Of a stretch of DNA of 39,712 nucleotides, positions 32,093 through 39,712 are shown piece after piece. Numbering within the stretch: position 1 is the first letter of the stretch; every line of letters starts with the position of its first letter. Location: the NCBI GenBank assembly GCA_902825985.1, contig CADEDC010000028.1, positions 24,706-64,417 of the forward strand, given 5' to 3'. The notes under the pieces were generated by a model, which did not search any database, was not told the DNA's origin, and saw nothing but the letters and a program-made list of their open reading frames with translations. The stretch is from an uncultured Acidobacteriota bacterium (lineage in GTDB: Bacteria > Acidobacteriota > Vicinamibacteria > Vicinamibacterales > CAVVIG01). A program made the translations under genes and the position numbers.

Positions 32093-33280
32093 GTGACTGA
32101 CGCGGCCGCCTACTTCTCCCACCTGGAATGCTCGGTTCCGTGCGGCGCCGGCCCCTATGACGCCCGCGGCCGGCATCATCTCTGCACCTGCGGCGCCCCG
32201 TTGCTGGCCCGCTACGACCTCGCCGCCGCCCGCCAGTGGCCGCGCCAGTCGCTGCGCGATCGCGAGCCGAGCATGTGGCGCTACCGCGAGCTCATGCCGG
32301 TGTTCGCCGGCGAATCCCCGGTCACCCTCGGTGAAGGCTTCACCCCGCTGCTGCACGCCCGCACGCTCGGCCAGCGGCTCGGCCTGCCGCGCCTCTACAT
32401 CAAGGATGAATCGCTCAATCCGACGAATTCGTTCAAGGCGCGCGGCCAGTCGGCGGCCATCACGCGAGCGAAAGGGCTCGGCGTGGTCACCGTCTCCGTG
32501 CCCTCGGCCGGCAATGCCGGGAACGCGATGGCGGCCTACGCGGCACGCGCCGGTCTGGCCGCGAAGGTGTTCCTGCCCAGGGACGTCAAGACGCCGTTCG
32601 CCCGCGAGTGCGTGCTCTACGGCGCCGATGTCACGCTGGTCGACGGTCTCATCACGGACGCGGCGCGGCTCGCCGCCGAACGCGGCGGCCCGCTCGGGTG
32701 GTATGACGTGTCGACGCTGAAGGAGCCGTACCGCATCGAGGGGAAGAAGACGATGGGGTACGAACTCGCCGAACAGCTCGACTGGACGTATCCGGACTGG
32801 ATCGTCTATCCGACCGGCGGCGGTACCGGCATGGTCGGCATGTGGAAGGCCTTCGACGAGATGGAACGCATCGGCTGGATGACGCCGCAGCGTCGCCCGC
32901 GCATGGTCTCGGTCCAGGCCACCGGCTGCCAGCCGATCGTGCGTGCGTTCGAGCACGGTGACGAGCGGGCGGCGATGTGGGAGGGGGCGGCAACGGTCGC
33001 CGACGGCCTCCGCGTGCCGCGGGCGATTGGCGATTTTCTCATCCTGCGCGCCGTCCGCGAGAGCGGCGGCACGGCGGTGGCCGTGCCGGACGCCGACATG
33101 GTCGACGGCATGATCGAGATCGGATCGACCGAGGGGGTCAGCGCCGCACCCGAGGGTGGCGCCGCGCTGGCCGCCATCCGTCGGCTGGTGCGCGACGGGT
33201 CGATCAAGCCCGACGAATCCGTGGTGCTGTTCAACACCGGCGGTGCACTCAAGTATCTCGACGCCGTCGCCGGGCGGTAG
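32093..33280 (+). CDS. thrC: Threonine synthase
   Basis: A 395-residue PLP enzyme of the fold-type II family that converts O-phosphohomoserine to threonine. The PLP-binding Lys115 lies in NPTNSFKARG. VPSAGNAGNAMAAYAARAG is the phosphate-binding loop region, and YPTGGGTGMVGMWKAF is a further hallmark. The N-terminal Cys pairs C13-x3-C17 and C31-x-C33 form the small zinc-ribbon-like segment seen in this subfamily (the YD..G....C.CG pattern). The start is GTG 32093. A related thr/ser-family enzyme is less likely given the N-terminal motif. It is convergent with prfC, with 21 bp between the stops. Confidence 0.9.
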   Translation: MTDAAAYFSHLECSVPCGAGPYDARGRHHLCTCGAPLLARYDLAAARQWPRQSLRDREPSMWRYRELMPVFAGESPVTLGEGFTPLLHARTLGQRLGLPRLYIKDESLNPTNSFKARGQSAAITRAKGLGVVTVSVPSAGNAGNAMAAYAARAGLAAKVFLPRDVKTPFARECVLYGADVTLVDGLITDAARLAAERGGPLGWYDVSTLKEPYRIEGKKTMGYELAEQLDWTYPDWIVYPTGGGTGMVGMWKAFDEMERIGWMTPQRRPRMVSVQATGCQPIVRAFEHGDERAAMWEGAATVADGLRVPRAIGDFLILRAVRESGGTAVAVPDADMVDGMIEIGSTEGVSAAPEGGAALAAIRRLVRDGSIKPDESVVLFNTGGALKYLDAVAGR

Positions 33281-33301
33281 CGGCGCGGCCGGCGCCGCCC
33301 C

Positions 33302-34900
33302 TCAGGAGACCGGAGATTCCGCCTGCAACCCGATCTCCGGATGCTGGCGGCCGAAGTACTGCACTTCCCAGTCGGAGGTGAAGAGGATGACCCGCCGTTC
33401 GCCGCGATCGACGGCGAGGGTATTGGCGCCCATCAGCGACGGGATCGCCTGATTCGGATCGGTCACCCAGCGTGCGGCCGCGAAGGTCGCCGGTTCGACC
33501 TGCGCCGAAACGTTGTACTCGTTCGCCAGCCGGCTCGCGATGACGTCGAACTGCAGCGCGCCGACGACGCCGACGATCGGCTCCCGCCGGCCGGTGAGCG
33601 AGTAGAACACCTGCATCAGCCCTTCCTCCTCGAGCTGACGGATCCCGTCGTCGAACTGCTTGCGCTTGTTGTCGAGCAGCCGGACGCGGCCGAAGTGCTC
33701 GGCGGCAAAGCGCGGGACGTCGGGGAACCGCACCGGCGATCCGGTGTAGACGGTGTCGCCGATGGCGAACTGCCCGGGGTTGGCGAGGCCGATGATGTCG
33801 CCGGCGTACGCCTCGCTGATGGTCTCGCGCTCGCGGCCGAAGAAGCGATAGGCGCGCGTCGCGCGCAGGGTCTTGTTGGCGCGCCGGTTGGTGACCGGCA
33901 TGTCTTTCGTGAAGCGGCCGGAGCAGACGCGGACGAAGGCGATGCGGTCGCGATGCCGCGGGTCCATGTTCGCCTGCATCTTGAACACGAATCCGGTGAA
34001 CTGCTCGCTCGCCGGATCGATCGGGCCGACGTCGGCGATCCGGGCCCGCGGCGGCGGCGCCAGTTCGACGATGGCGCGGAGGAACGGCTCGAGGCCGAAA
34101 TTGGTGAGGGCGCTGCCGAAGAACACCGGCGTCTGACGCCCGGCGAGGTAGGCCGCGGCGTCGAACGGCGTGCCGGCGGCGCCGATCACGTCCAGGGATT
34201 CACGGAAGTGGGCGTAGACGCTGTCGCCGATGAGGCGCCGGGCTTCCGGATCGTCGAGGTCGGCGACGTCGACCGGCGCGCGGTACTGGCCCTGCCACTC
34301 GCGTTCGTAGAGCAGCAGGTGGCGGCGGTCGATGTCGTAGACGCCGCGGAACTCGGCGGCGTTGCCGACCGGCCAGTTCACCGGCGCGGCCGAAATCTGC
34401 AGCGTCCGTTCGATGTCGTCGAGCAGTTCCAGCGGATCGCGGGCCGGCCGGTCGTACTTGTTGACGAACGTCAGGATCGGCAGCCGGTGGCGGCGGCACA
34501 CCTCGAACAGCTTCTGCGTCCGCGACTCGACGCCGGCGGCCGCGTCGATCACCATCACGGCGCTGTCGGCGGCGATGAGCGCGCGGTAGGTGTCCTCGCT
34601 GAAGTCCTCGTGACCGGGGGTGTCGAGCAGCGCCATCCGGCGGCCCTGCAGTTCGAATTCGAGGGCGGCGGCGGTAATCGAGATGCCGCGCTCCTGCTCG
34701 AGCTTCATCCAGTCCGACGTCGCGTGGCGCCGGTTGCGGCCGCGCACCGCGCCGGCGAGCTCGATGGCGCCGGCATAGAGCAGCAGCTTCTCGGTGAGCG
34801 TCGTCTTGCCGGCGTCGGGGTGGGAAATGATGGCAAACGTCCGGCGCCTGGCGACTTCGTGCTCGAGCTCGGATCGGGTGAGGCTGGGTGTGGATTCCAT
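33302..34900 (-). CDS. prfC: Peptide chain release factor 3
   Basis: A 532-residue translational GTPase, close to the usual RF3 length. G1 is SHPDAGKTT, switch region EQERGISIT, G3 LLDTPGHEDFSEDTYRAL and G4 FVNKYDRPARDP. The C-terminal domains carry MQANMDPRHRDRIAFVRVCS, LEEEGLMQVFYSL and VGVVGALQFDVIASRL, all RF3-like. It promotes release of RF1/RF2 from the ribosome after termination. The ATG at 34900 fits the family N-terminus (SELEHEVARRRTFAIISHP). A TACAAT box lies at 34926-34931. Confidence 0.94.
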   Translation of the reverse strand: MESTPSLTRSELEHEVARRRTFAIISHPDAGKTTLTEKLLLYAGAIELAGAVRGRNRRHATSDWMKLEQERGISITAAALEFELQGRRMALLDTPGHEDFSEDTYRALIAADSAVMVIDAAAGVESRTQKLFEVCRRHRLPILTFVNKYDRPARDPLELLDDIERTLQISAAPVNWPVGNAAEFRGVYDIDRRHLLLYEREWQGQYRAPVDVADLDDPEARRLIGDSVYAHFRESLDVIGAAGTPFDAAAYLAGRQTPVFFGSALTNFGLEPFLRAIVELAPPPRARIADVGPIDPASEQFTGFVFKMQANMDPRHRDRIAFVRVCSGRFTKDMPVTNRRANKTLRATRAYRFFGRERETISEAYAGDIIGLANPGQFAIGDTVYTGSPVRFPDVPRFAAEHFGRVRLLDNKRKQFDDGIRQLEEEGLMQVFYSLTGRREPIVGVVGALQFDVIASRLANEYNVSAQVEPATFAAARWVTDPNQAIPSLMGANTLAVDRGERRVILFTSDWEVQYFGRQHPEIGLQAESPVS

Positions 34901-34925
34901 GAAACGCTGCGCTGGGCTGGCCACT

Positions 34926-34931
34926 ATTGTA
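34926..34931 (-). promoter_or_regulatory. Candidate -10 box of prfC
   Basis: On the minus strand TACAAT followed by AGTGGCC lies 25 bp before the prfC ATG. A plus-strand TATAGT (34946-34951) in the same region could serve the divergent amidase gene. No clear -35 boxes. Confidence 0.35.
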
Positions 34932-35031
34932 CGGCGGTACCGGTTTATAGTCGTACGATTGCTCGCGACGCGGCGCGGCGGTCCGCCGCCGGCAGCCGCC
35001 GACCGGCAACCCATCGACAGCAGAACAAGCG

Positions 35032-36258
35032 ATGCTCGAACGCTTCGAAGAATGGTGGCAGGCCGATCGCGAATGCCGGCAGCAGGCGCTGATGCCGCTG
35101 ATCGAGCGCATCGAGCGCCTCGATCCGGCCATCCTGGCGTGGGTGCAGGTCGTGCCGCAGTGGCCGACGGCCGACGGTCCGCTGTCGGACATTCCCTTCG
35201 GCGTCAAGGACGTCATCGAGACGGCCCAGCTCGCGACCGAGTACGGCTCGCCGGTGTATCGCGGGCGCCAGGGCACCGCCGACGCCGAGATCGTCCGCCG
35301 CCTGCGCGCGCTCGGCGGCATCCTCCTCGGCAAGACGGCGACCGCGGCGTTCGCCTGTCGGACGCCGGCACCGACCCGCAACCCGCACAACCCGGCGCAC
35401 ACGCCGGGCGGCAGTTCCAGCGGGTCGGCGGCAGCCGTCGCGGCCGACATGGTGCCGTTCGCCGTCGGCACGCAGACGCATGGCTCGGTGCTGCGGCCGG
35501 CGTCGTACTGCGGCGTCACCGGCTTCAAGCCGACCTACGGACTGCTGCCCACCCAGGGCGTCCTGCCGGTGGCGCGGACGCTCGACACGCTCGGCCTCTT
35601 CACCCACACGCCGTACGGCATGTCGCTGCTGTGGGAGGCGCTCGGCCACCCGGTCAGCGGCGACGCCGACGTCGTCTTCGGCATCCCCGATCCGCCGCTG
35701 GCCGTCGAGCCGCCGATGGCCGACGCGTTCGACCGCGTCATCGCCTTTCTCCGCGGCGCCGGCTTCGAGGTGCGGCCGCTCCCGATCACCCGGCTGCTGG
35801 CGACGATGCCGCGCGAGAACCGGATCGTCGAGTTCTTCGAAGCGGCGCGCGTGCACGAGGCGCGGTATCGTGAGTTCGGCGAGCAGCTGCGCGACGTCGC
35901 CGAGATGGTCCGCGAGGGACTCCGGATCCCGCCGGCCCGCTACGACGCGGCGCTCGCCTTCATCGCCGAGGGACGCGACAGGCTGACCGAACACCTGCGG
36001 GACGTGCCGGTGGTGCTCACGCCGGCAGCCGTCGGACCGGCACCCGAAGGGCTCGCGTCGACCGGTGACTCGCGCATGAACAGTCCGTGGACCGCTCTCG
36101 GCACGCCGGCGATCGCGCTGCCGATGCCGGTGCCGGCCGGCGCGCTGCCGCTCGGCCTGCAACTCGCCGCCGGGTGGGGACAGGACGGCCGGCTGCTGCG
36201 CACGGCCGCGACGGTGGCCGCCCTGCTGTCGTCGGCGCGGCAGGAGACCGACGCGTGA
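35032..36258 (+). CDS. Amidase (amidase-signature family)
   Basis: A 408-residue serine amidase, somewhat shorter than the ~460-500 of GatA-type members. The Ser-cisSer-Lys triad is visible: Lys59 in IPFGVKDVIE, the cis-Ser in TPGGSSSGSAAAVAA (about 124-138), and the nucleophile Ser152 in GTQTHGSVLRPASYCG. It hydrolyses a carboxamide; the substrate is unknown. No gatB or gatC lies nearby, so a role in tRNA amidation is unlikely. It is first of a four-gene unit; its TGA overlaps the next start (GTGA). No signal peptide, so cytoplasmic. A Shine-Dalgarno sequence is weak or absent. Confidence 0.85.
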   Translation: MLERFEEWWQADRECRQQALMPLIERIERLDPAILAWVQVVPQWPTADGPLSDIPFGVKDVIETAQLATEYGSPVYRGRQGTADAEIVRRLRALGGILLGKTATAAFACRTPAPTRNPHNPAHTPGGSSSGSAAAVAADMVPFAVGTQTHGSVLRPASYCGVTGFKPTYGLLPTQGVLPVARTLDTLGLFTHTPYGMSLLWEALGHPVSGDADVVFGIPDPPLAVEPPMADAFDRVIAFLRGAGFEVRPLPITRLLATMPRENRIVEFFEAARVHEARYREFGEQLRDVAEMVREGLRIPPARYDAALAFIAEGRDRLTEHLRDVPVVLTPAAVGPAPEGLASTGDSRMNSPWTALGTPAIALPMPVPAGALPLGLQLAAGWGQDGRLLRTAATVAALLSSARQETDA

Positions 36259-37733
36259 GCCGCCGGGCTGGCGGCGTGGCGCGCGCGCTATCGGCTGTCG
36301 TGATCGCCGCCGCCGCGGCGACGGCGGCGGCGTGCCAGGGGACGTCGCCAATCTTCCAGCGGCTGCAGCCGTGCGCGCTGGCCGACGGTCCGCCCGATGC
36401 CTACTGCGGCCGCCTGACCGTGTTCGAGGATCGCGACGCGCGGCGCGGCCGGACGATCAGCCTGAAGATCGTCGTCGCGCCGGCGCTGCGTCGCGACGCG
36501 AAAGCGGATCCGTTGTTCGTCTTCGAAGGCGGTCCCGGCGGCGGCGCGGCGACGCTCGCACCCTACCGCATCCCGATGTTCCGCCGCTTCCAGACCGACC
36601 GCGACGTCGTGCTCATCGATCAGCGCGGCACCGGCGACTCCAATCCGCTGGACTGCTCACCCGACGACGGCTCGCAGGATGACGACCTCGCCGCCCTCGA
36701 CGAGTACCCGGTCGAGCGCTTCCGCGAATGCCTGGCGACGCTCGACGCCGACCCGCGGTTCTACACTACCGCCATCGCGATGGACGACATCGACGACGTG
36801 CGGCGCCATCTCGGCTACGAGTCGATCAACTTGTGGGGCGGGTCGTACGGCAGCCGCGCCGCCCTCGTCTACCTCAAACGCCACGAGTCGGCGGTCCGCA
36901 GCGTCATCCTCGACGGCGTCGCGCCGCCGGACATGCGGCTGCCGCTCTACGCGGCGCGCGACAGCCAGCGCGCCCTCGACCGTCTGTTCGCCGACTGCGC
37001 GGGCGACGCCGCCTGCGCCCGGTCGTTCCCCGATCTGCCGGGCACGGTGGCGAGACTGTGGGCCCAGCTCGCCGCCCGGCCGCGGATGGCGTACATCCAT
37101 CCGCGCAGCGGCGAGCAGCGCGACATCGCCTTGTCGCCCCGCCTCGTCGCGATCGTCGTCTTCCAGTCGCTCTACTCGCCGGACGTGGCGGCGCTGCTGC
37201 CGCGGCTGCTCACCGACGCCGCCGATGGCCGCCCGCAGGGCCTGCTGGCGCTGGCCTTCAACCGCGACATGCCGAAGGGCGCGATGAGCGACGGCATGTT
37301 CCTGTCGGTGGTCTGCGCCGAGGACCTGCCGCGCATCGCGCCGGCCGAGATCGTCGGCGAGGCCGCCGGCCGGTTCATGGCGACGACGATGTTCGACACC
37401 CAGATGAAGCCGTGTGAGTTCTGGCCGCGCGGTGCCGTCGCCGACGACTACTATGCTCCGGTGACGTCGGCGAAGCCGGTCCTGCTGTTTTCCGGCGAGA
37501 ACGATCCGGTGACGCCGCCGTCGTGGGGGGCGGCGGTCGCGGCCCATCTCGCCAACGCGCGCCACGTCGTCGTGCCGGGAGCCGGGCACATCACCCTGAC
37601 GCGCGGCTGCGTCCCGGAACTCGTGGCGGCGTTCCTCGCCGCGGCCGACGTCGCGGCGCTCGACGTCGCGTGCGTGAACCGGCTGTCGCGGCCGCCGTTC
37701 TTCGACCGTTATACCGGGCCGGCGCAGCCGTGA
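36255..37733 (+). CDS. Lipoprotein alpha/beta-hydrolase, TAP-like peptidase family
   Basis: A 492-residue exported hydrolase. The signal segment ALSAVVIAAAAATAAA is followed by Cys27, a likely lipid anchor. The alpha/beta-hydrolase domain shows FEGGPGGGAAT (oxyanion), LIDQRGTGDS and LWGGSYGSRAA with nucleophile Ser197. The C-terminal TAP-like part has FSGENDPVTPPSWG (acid) and VVVPGAGHITLTRGC (His). This is the tripeptidyl/prolyl aminopeptidase-like architecture, so it may release short peptides outside the cytoplasm. The GTG start at 36255 overlaps the amidase stop; AGGAG lies about 9 bp upstream. The frame continues upstream to 36087 inside the amidase gene but without a signal peptide. Confidence 0.86.
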   Translation: MSRRAGGVARALSAVVIAAAAATAAACQGTSPIFQRLQPCALADGPPDAYCGRLTVFEDRDARRGRTISLKIVVAPALRRDAKADPLFVFEGGPGGGAATLAPYRIPMFRRFQTDRDVVLIDQRGTGDSNPLDCSPDDGSQDDDLAALDEYPVERFRECLATLDADPRFYTTAIAMDDIDDVRRHLGYESINLWGGSYGSRAALVYLKRHESAVRSVILDGVAPPDMRLPLYAARDSQRALDRLFADCAGDAACARSFPDLPGTVARLWAQLAARPRMAYIHPRSGEQRDIALSPRLVAIVVFQSLYSPDVAALLPRLLTDAADGRPQGLLALAFNRDMPKGAMSDGMFLSVVCAEDLPRIAPAEIVGEAAGRFMATTMFDTQMKPCEFWPRGAVADDYYAPVTSAKPVLLFSGENDPVTPPSWGAAVAAHLANARHVVVPGAGHITLTRGCVPELVAAFLAAADVAALDVACVNRLSRPPFFDRYTGPAQP

Positions 37734-38476
37734 TCAGCATCCGCGACCTGCAGAAGCGGTTCGGCCATGTCGACGCCGTCCGCCGCGTCACGTTCCAGGC
37801 CGGCGATGGCACGGTGACCGGGCTCCTCGGGCCGAACGGCGCCGGCAAGACGACGTCGCTGCGCATGCTCTCCGGGCTGCTGCGGCCGGATGCCGGCACG
37901 ATCACCGTGGACGGCTTCGATGTCGTCGCCGATCCGATCGCCGCGCAGCAGGCCATGGGGCTGCTGCCGGACTCGCGCGGCCTCTACCCGAGGATGACGG
38001 CGCGCGAGCACATCCGCTACTTCGGCGAGCTGCGCGGCCTGTCGGGGCCGGTGCTGGCCGAACGGACCGATCGGCTGCTGCAGCGGCTGGGCCTGCACCC
38101 GCTCGCCGACCGGCAGGTCGCCGGCTTCTCGCAGGGTGAGCGGACCAAGGTGGCGCTCGCCCGTGCGCTGGTCCACGAACCGCGCAACGTGATTCTCGAC
38201 GAGCCGACCAACGGACTGGACATCATGAGCACGCGCGCGGTCCGCGAACTGGTCCGCGGACTGCGGCAGGACGGCTGCTGCGTCGTCTTCTCGAGCCACA
38301 TCATGCAGGAGGTCTCGGCGCTCTGCGACCGGATCGTCGTCATTGCTCAGGGGACCGTCGTCGCCGAAGGCACGCCCGACGCGCTGCGCGAGCAGACCGG
38401 CTGCGCCGACCTCGAGGATGCGTTCGTCACCCTCGCCGGGCTGCACGACGACGATCAGGACGAGGTCGGCGGGTGA
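37730..38476 (+). CDS. ABC transporter ATP-binding protein (NatA-like)
   Basis: A 248-residue ATPase. Walker A GPNGAGKTT is at 34-42; the signature reads FSQGERTKVALARAL, Walker B NVILDEPTNGLD, and the H-loop VVFSSHIMQE. Overall it resembles NatA/CcmA-type exporter ATPases that partner ABC-2 permeases. The GTG start overlaps the previous stop and its own stop overlaps the permease start, both by 4 bp. It powers the permease encoded next; cargo unknown (sodium, peptide or drug in relatives). The frame extends upstream inside the hydrolase gene but begins properly at ISIRDLQKRFG. Confidence 0.88.
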   Translation: MISIRDLQKRFGHVDAVRRVTFQAGDGTVTGLLGPNGAGKTTSLRMLSGLLRPDAGTITVDGFDVVADPIAAQQAMGLLPDSRGLYPRMTAREHIRYFGELRGLSGPVLAERTDRLLQRLGLHPLADRQVAGFSQGERTKVALARALVHEPRNVILDEPTNGLDIMSTRAVRELVRGLRQDGCCVVFSSHIMQEVSALCDRIVVIAQGTVVAEGTPDALREQTGCADLEDAFVTLAGLHDDDQDEVGG

Positions 38477-39651
38477 GCGGCCTGCGAGCCCTGTTCGTCG
38501 TGTTCCGCAAGGAGCTGGTCGACGGTGTCCGCGATCGCCGGTCGCTGCTGTCGATGGCATTCGCGGCCGCCGTTTCGCCGGTGCTGTTCGGCATCATGTT
38601 CACCGTTGTCGCCGAACGCCGGAAGAGCGCCGACGCGATCGTGCTGCCGGTCGCCGGCGCCCAGCATGCGCCGGCGTTCATCGACTGGATGCAGCAGCAG
38701 ACCGGGGTCGTGATCGTGCCGGCGCCCGCCAATCCGGAGGCGGCGGTGCGCAGTCGCGACGAGGACGTCATCCTGATCATCGACCCGGACTTCGAGCGCG
38801 CCATGGCACGGGCGGTGCCGGCCCCGGTGAAGCTCGTCAGCGACGTCACGCGCGACGGCTCGCGGCCGAAGGTCACACGGGTGCGCAACCTCGTGGCCGC
38901 CTACTCGCAGATGATCGGCGGCCTGCGGCTCATCACCCGAGGCGTCGCGCCGGGTGTGGCCACCGCCGTCCGCGTCGACGAGGTGGAGGTATCGAACTCG
39001 CAGCAGCGTCTCGCGACGCAGCTGAGCATCCTGCCCCTCCTGCTCGTGCTGGCGGCGCTGACCGGCGGCATGCAGATCGCCATCGATTCGACCGCCGGCG
39101 AACGCGAACGCGGATCACTCGAGGCGCTGCTGCTCAATCCGGTCCCGCGCCTCGCCCTGGCGGCCGGCAAGTGGCTGGCCGCCGCCACCTCCGGGTGCGT
39201 GGCGGTGGTGTTTTCGATGATCCTGACCATCAACGTGATGCGCCGCGTACCGTGGCACGACATCGGGATCCGCTTCACCGTCAGCGACGCCGCGCTCCTG
39301 AGCCTGCTGGCGCTCATCCTGCCGCTCGCACTGCTCCTGAGCGCCGTGGTGCTCTGCGCGTCCACCTTTGCCCGGTCGTTCAAGGAGGCTCAGAGCTATC
39401 TGAGCATGCTGATGCTGGTGCCGATGCTGCCCGGCATCGTCTCGACGATGTATCCGCTCGCGAACCGGCCGTGGCTGGCGCCGATACCGGTGCTGGGGCA
39501 GTATGCGCTCGCCGCCGACGTCCTCGGCGGCAGTCCCCCGGCGCCGATCTTCTACGTCGTGGCCGGCGTGTCGGCCGTCGCCGTCGCCATCGCGCTCGTG
39601 TGGACGACCGCCCGGCTGCTGACCCGCGAGTCGATTGTCTTCGGTCGCTAG
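38473..39651 (+). CDS. ABC-2 type permease (NatB-like)
   Basis: A 392-residue membrane protein. One helix lies near residues 20-45 (LLSMAFAAAVSPVLFGIMF). A ~130-residue extracytoplasmic domain follows. About five helices then lie between 180 and 385, for example LALILPLALLLSAVVLC and FYVVAGVSAVAVAIALVW. The cytoplasmic stretch AGERERGSLEALLLNPVPR is a hallmark of ABC-2/NatB permeases. It pairs with the ATPase just upstream (4-bp GTGA overlap) as an exporter. Confidence 0.87.
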   Translation: MSGLRALFVVFRKELVDGVRDRRSLLSMAFAAAVSPVLFGIMFTVVAERRKSADAIVLPVAGAQHAPAFIDWMQQQTGVVIVPAPANPEAAVRSRDEDVILIIDPDFERAMARAVPAPVKLVSDVTRDGSRPKVTRVRNLVAAYSQMIGGLRLITRGVAPGVATAVRVDEVEVSNSQQRLATQLSILPLLLVLAALTGGMQIAIDSTAGERERGSLEALLLNPVPRLALAAGKWLAAATSGCVAVVFSMILTINVMRRVPWHDIGIRFTVSDAALLSLLALILPLALLLSAVVLCASTFARSFKEAQSYLSMLMLVPMLPGIVSTMYPLANRPWLAPIPVLGQYALAADVLGGSPPAPIFYVVAGVSAVAVAIALVWTTARLLTRESIVFGR

Positions 39652-39658
39652 CGACGTT

Positions 39659-39712
39659 TCATGCCACCGACGTGACGGGAACGATGCGGAGCGGATGCGC
39701 CTCGTATTCGCA
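39659..39712 (-). CDS. C-terminal fragment of a convergent gene
   Basis: On the minus strand the frame is open from the window edge to TGA at 39659-39661, giving 17 residues (CEYEAHPLRIVPVTSVA) with GC-rich third positions. It would end 7 bp beyond the stop of the permease gene. Too short to identify; the alternative frames are also open over so short a span. Confidence 0.3.
   Translation of the reverse strand, partial: CEYEAHPLRIVPVTSVA

Noticed and set aside
1..39712. tRNA, rRNA, CRISPR arrays, insertion sequences
   Set aside because: None was recognised on either strand when reading through; the gaps between genes are short and lack repeat arrays or transposase frames.

Overview
This is a 39.7 kb stretch of very GC-rich bacterial chromosome. 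Codon third positions are nearly all G or C, so long open frames appear antisense to most genes. The gene content suggests a free-living aerobic soil-type bacterium: paired exported CBM9/DUF5916 proteins, many lipoproteins, a GMC dehydrogenase with a dihaem cytochrome, and hybrid PAS histidine kinases. An Acidobacteriota (Vicinamibacteria-like) host is the most likely, by inference only. No rRNA, tRNA, CRISPR, insertion sequence or intact prophage is visible. Genes are tightly packed; several convergent pairs lie within 25 bp of each other and one pair overlaps.

Layout: (1) 1-3.4 kb: a gene tail, a GNAT acetyltransferase and a MASE1/PAS histidine kinase. (2) 3.4-8.1 kb: two divergent paralogous DUF5916 outer-membrane-type proteins sharing a 131 bp promoter region. 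(3) 8.4-10 kb: an exported bactofilin-like membrane protein and a CoA-binding protein. (4) 10-16.2 kb: a two-gene operon of dihaem cytochrome c lipoprotein and GMC oxidoreductase, divergent from an Old Yellow Enzyme-type oxidoreductase. (5) 16.2-21.5 kb: a large membrane-embedded patatin, a DUF1176-like lipoprotein and an endolysin-like GH19 enzyme, all on the minus strand. (6) 21.7-25.4 kb: an exported DinB-like protein, a small secreted Cys-containing protein and a penicillin-acylase-type lipoprotein. (7) 25.6-27.8 kb: a DUF4118 histidine kinase whose 3' end overlaps a BIG2-type lipoprotein. (8) 28-31 kb: the molybdate importer modABC, coupled by 4-bp overlaps to a HTH-TOBE regulator. (9) 31.3-35 kb: a small membrane protein, an OsmC protein, threonine synthase and peptide release factor 3. 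(10) 35-39.7 kb: a four-gene unit of amidase, lipoprotein alpha/beta-hydrolase and a NatAB-like ABC exporter, all joined by GTGA overlaps, then the tail of a convergent gene.

Three themes stand out. The molybdate operon carries its own likely Mo-sensing regulator and has a near-palindrome just upstream. A recurrent TAnnAT box followed by a G/C-rich stretch lies only 6-9 bp before several start codons, pointing to leaderless or near-leaderless transcripts. Three neighbourhoods look like uncharacterised functional cassettes: GMC plus cytochrome, patatin plus lipoprotein plus GH19, and amidase plus hydrolase plus NatAB. No single system here can be proven new from sequence alone.
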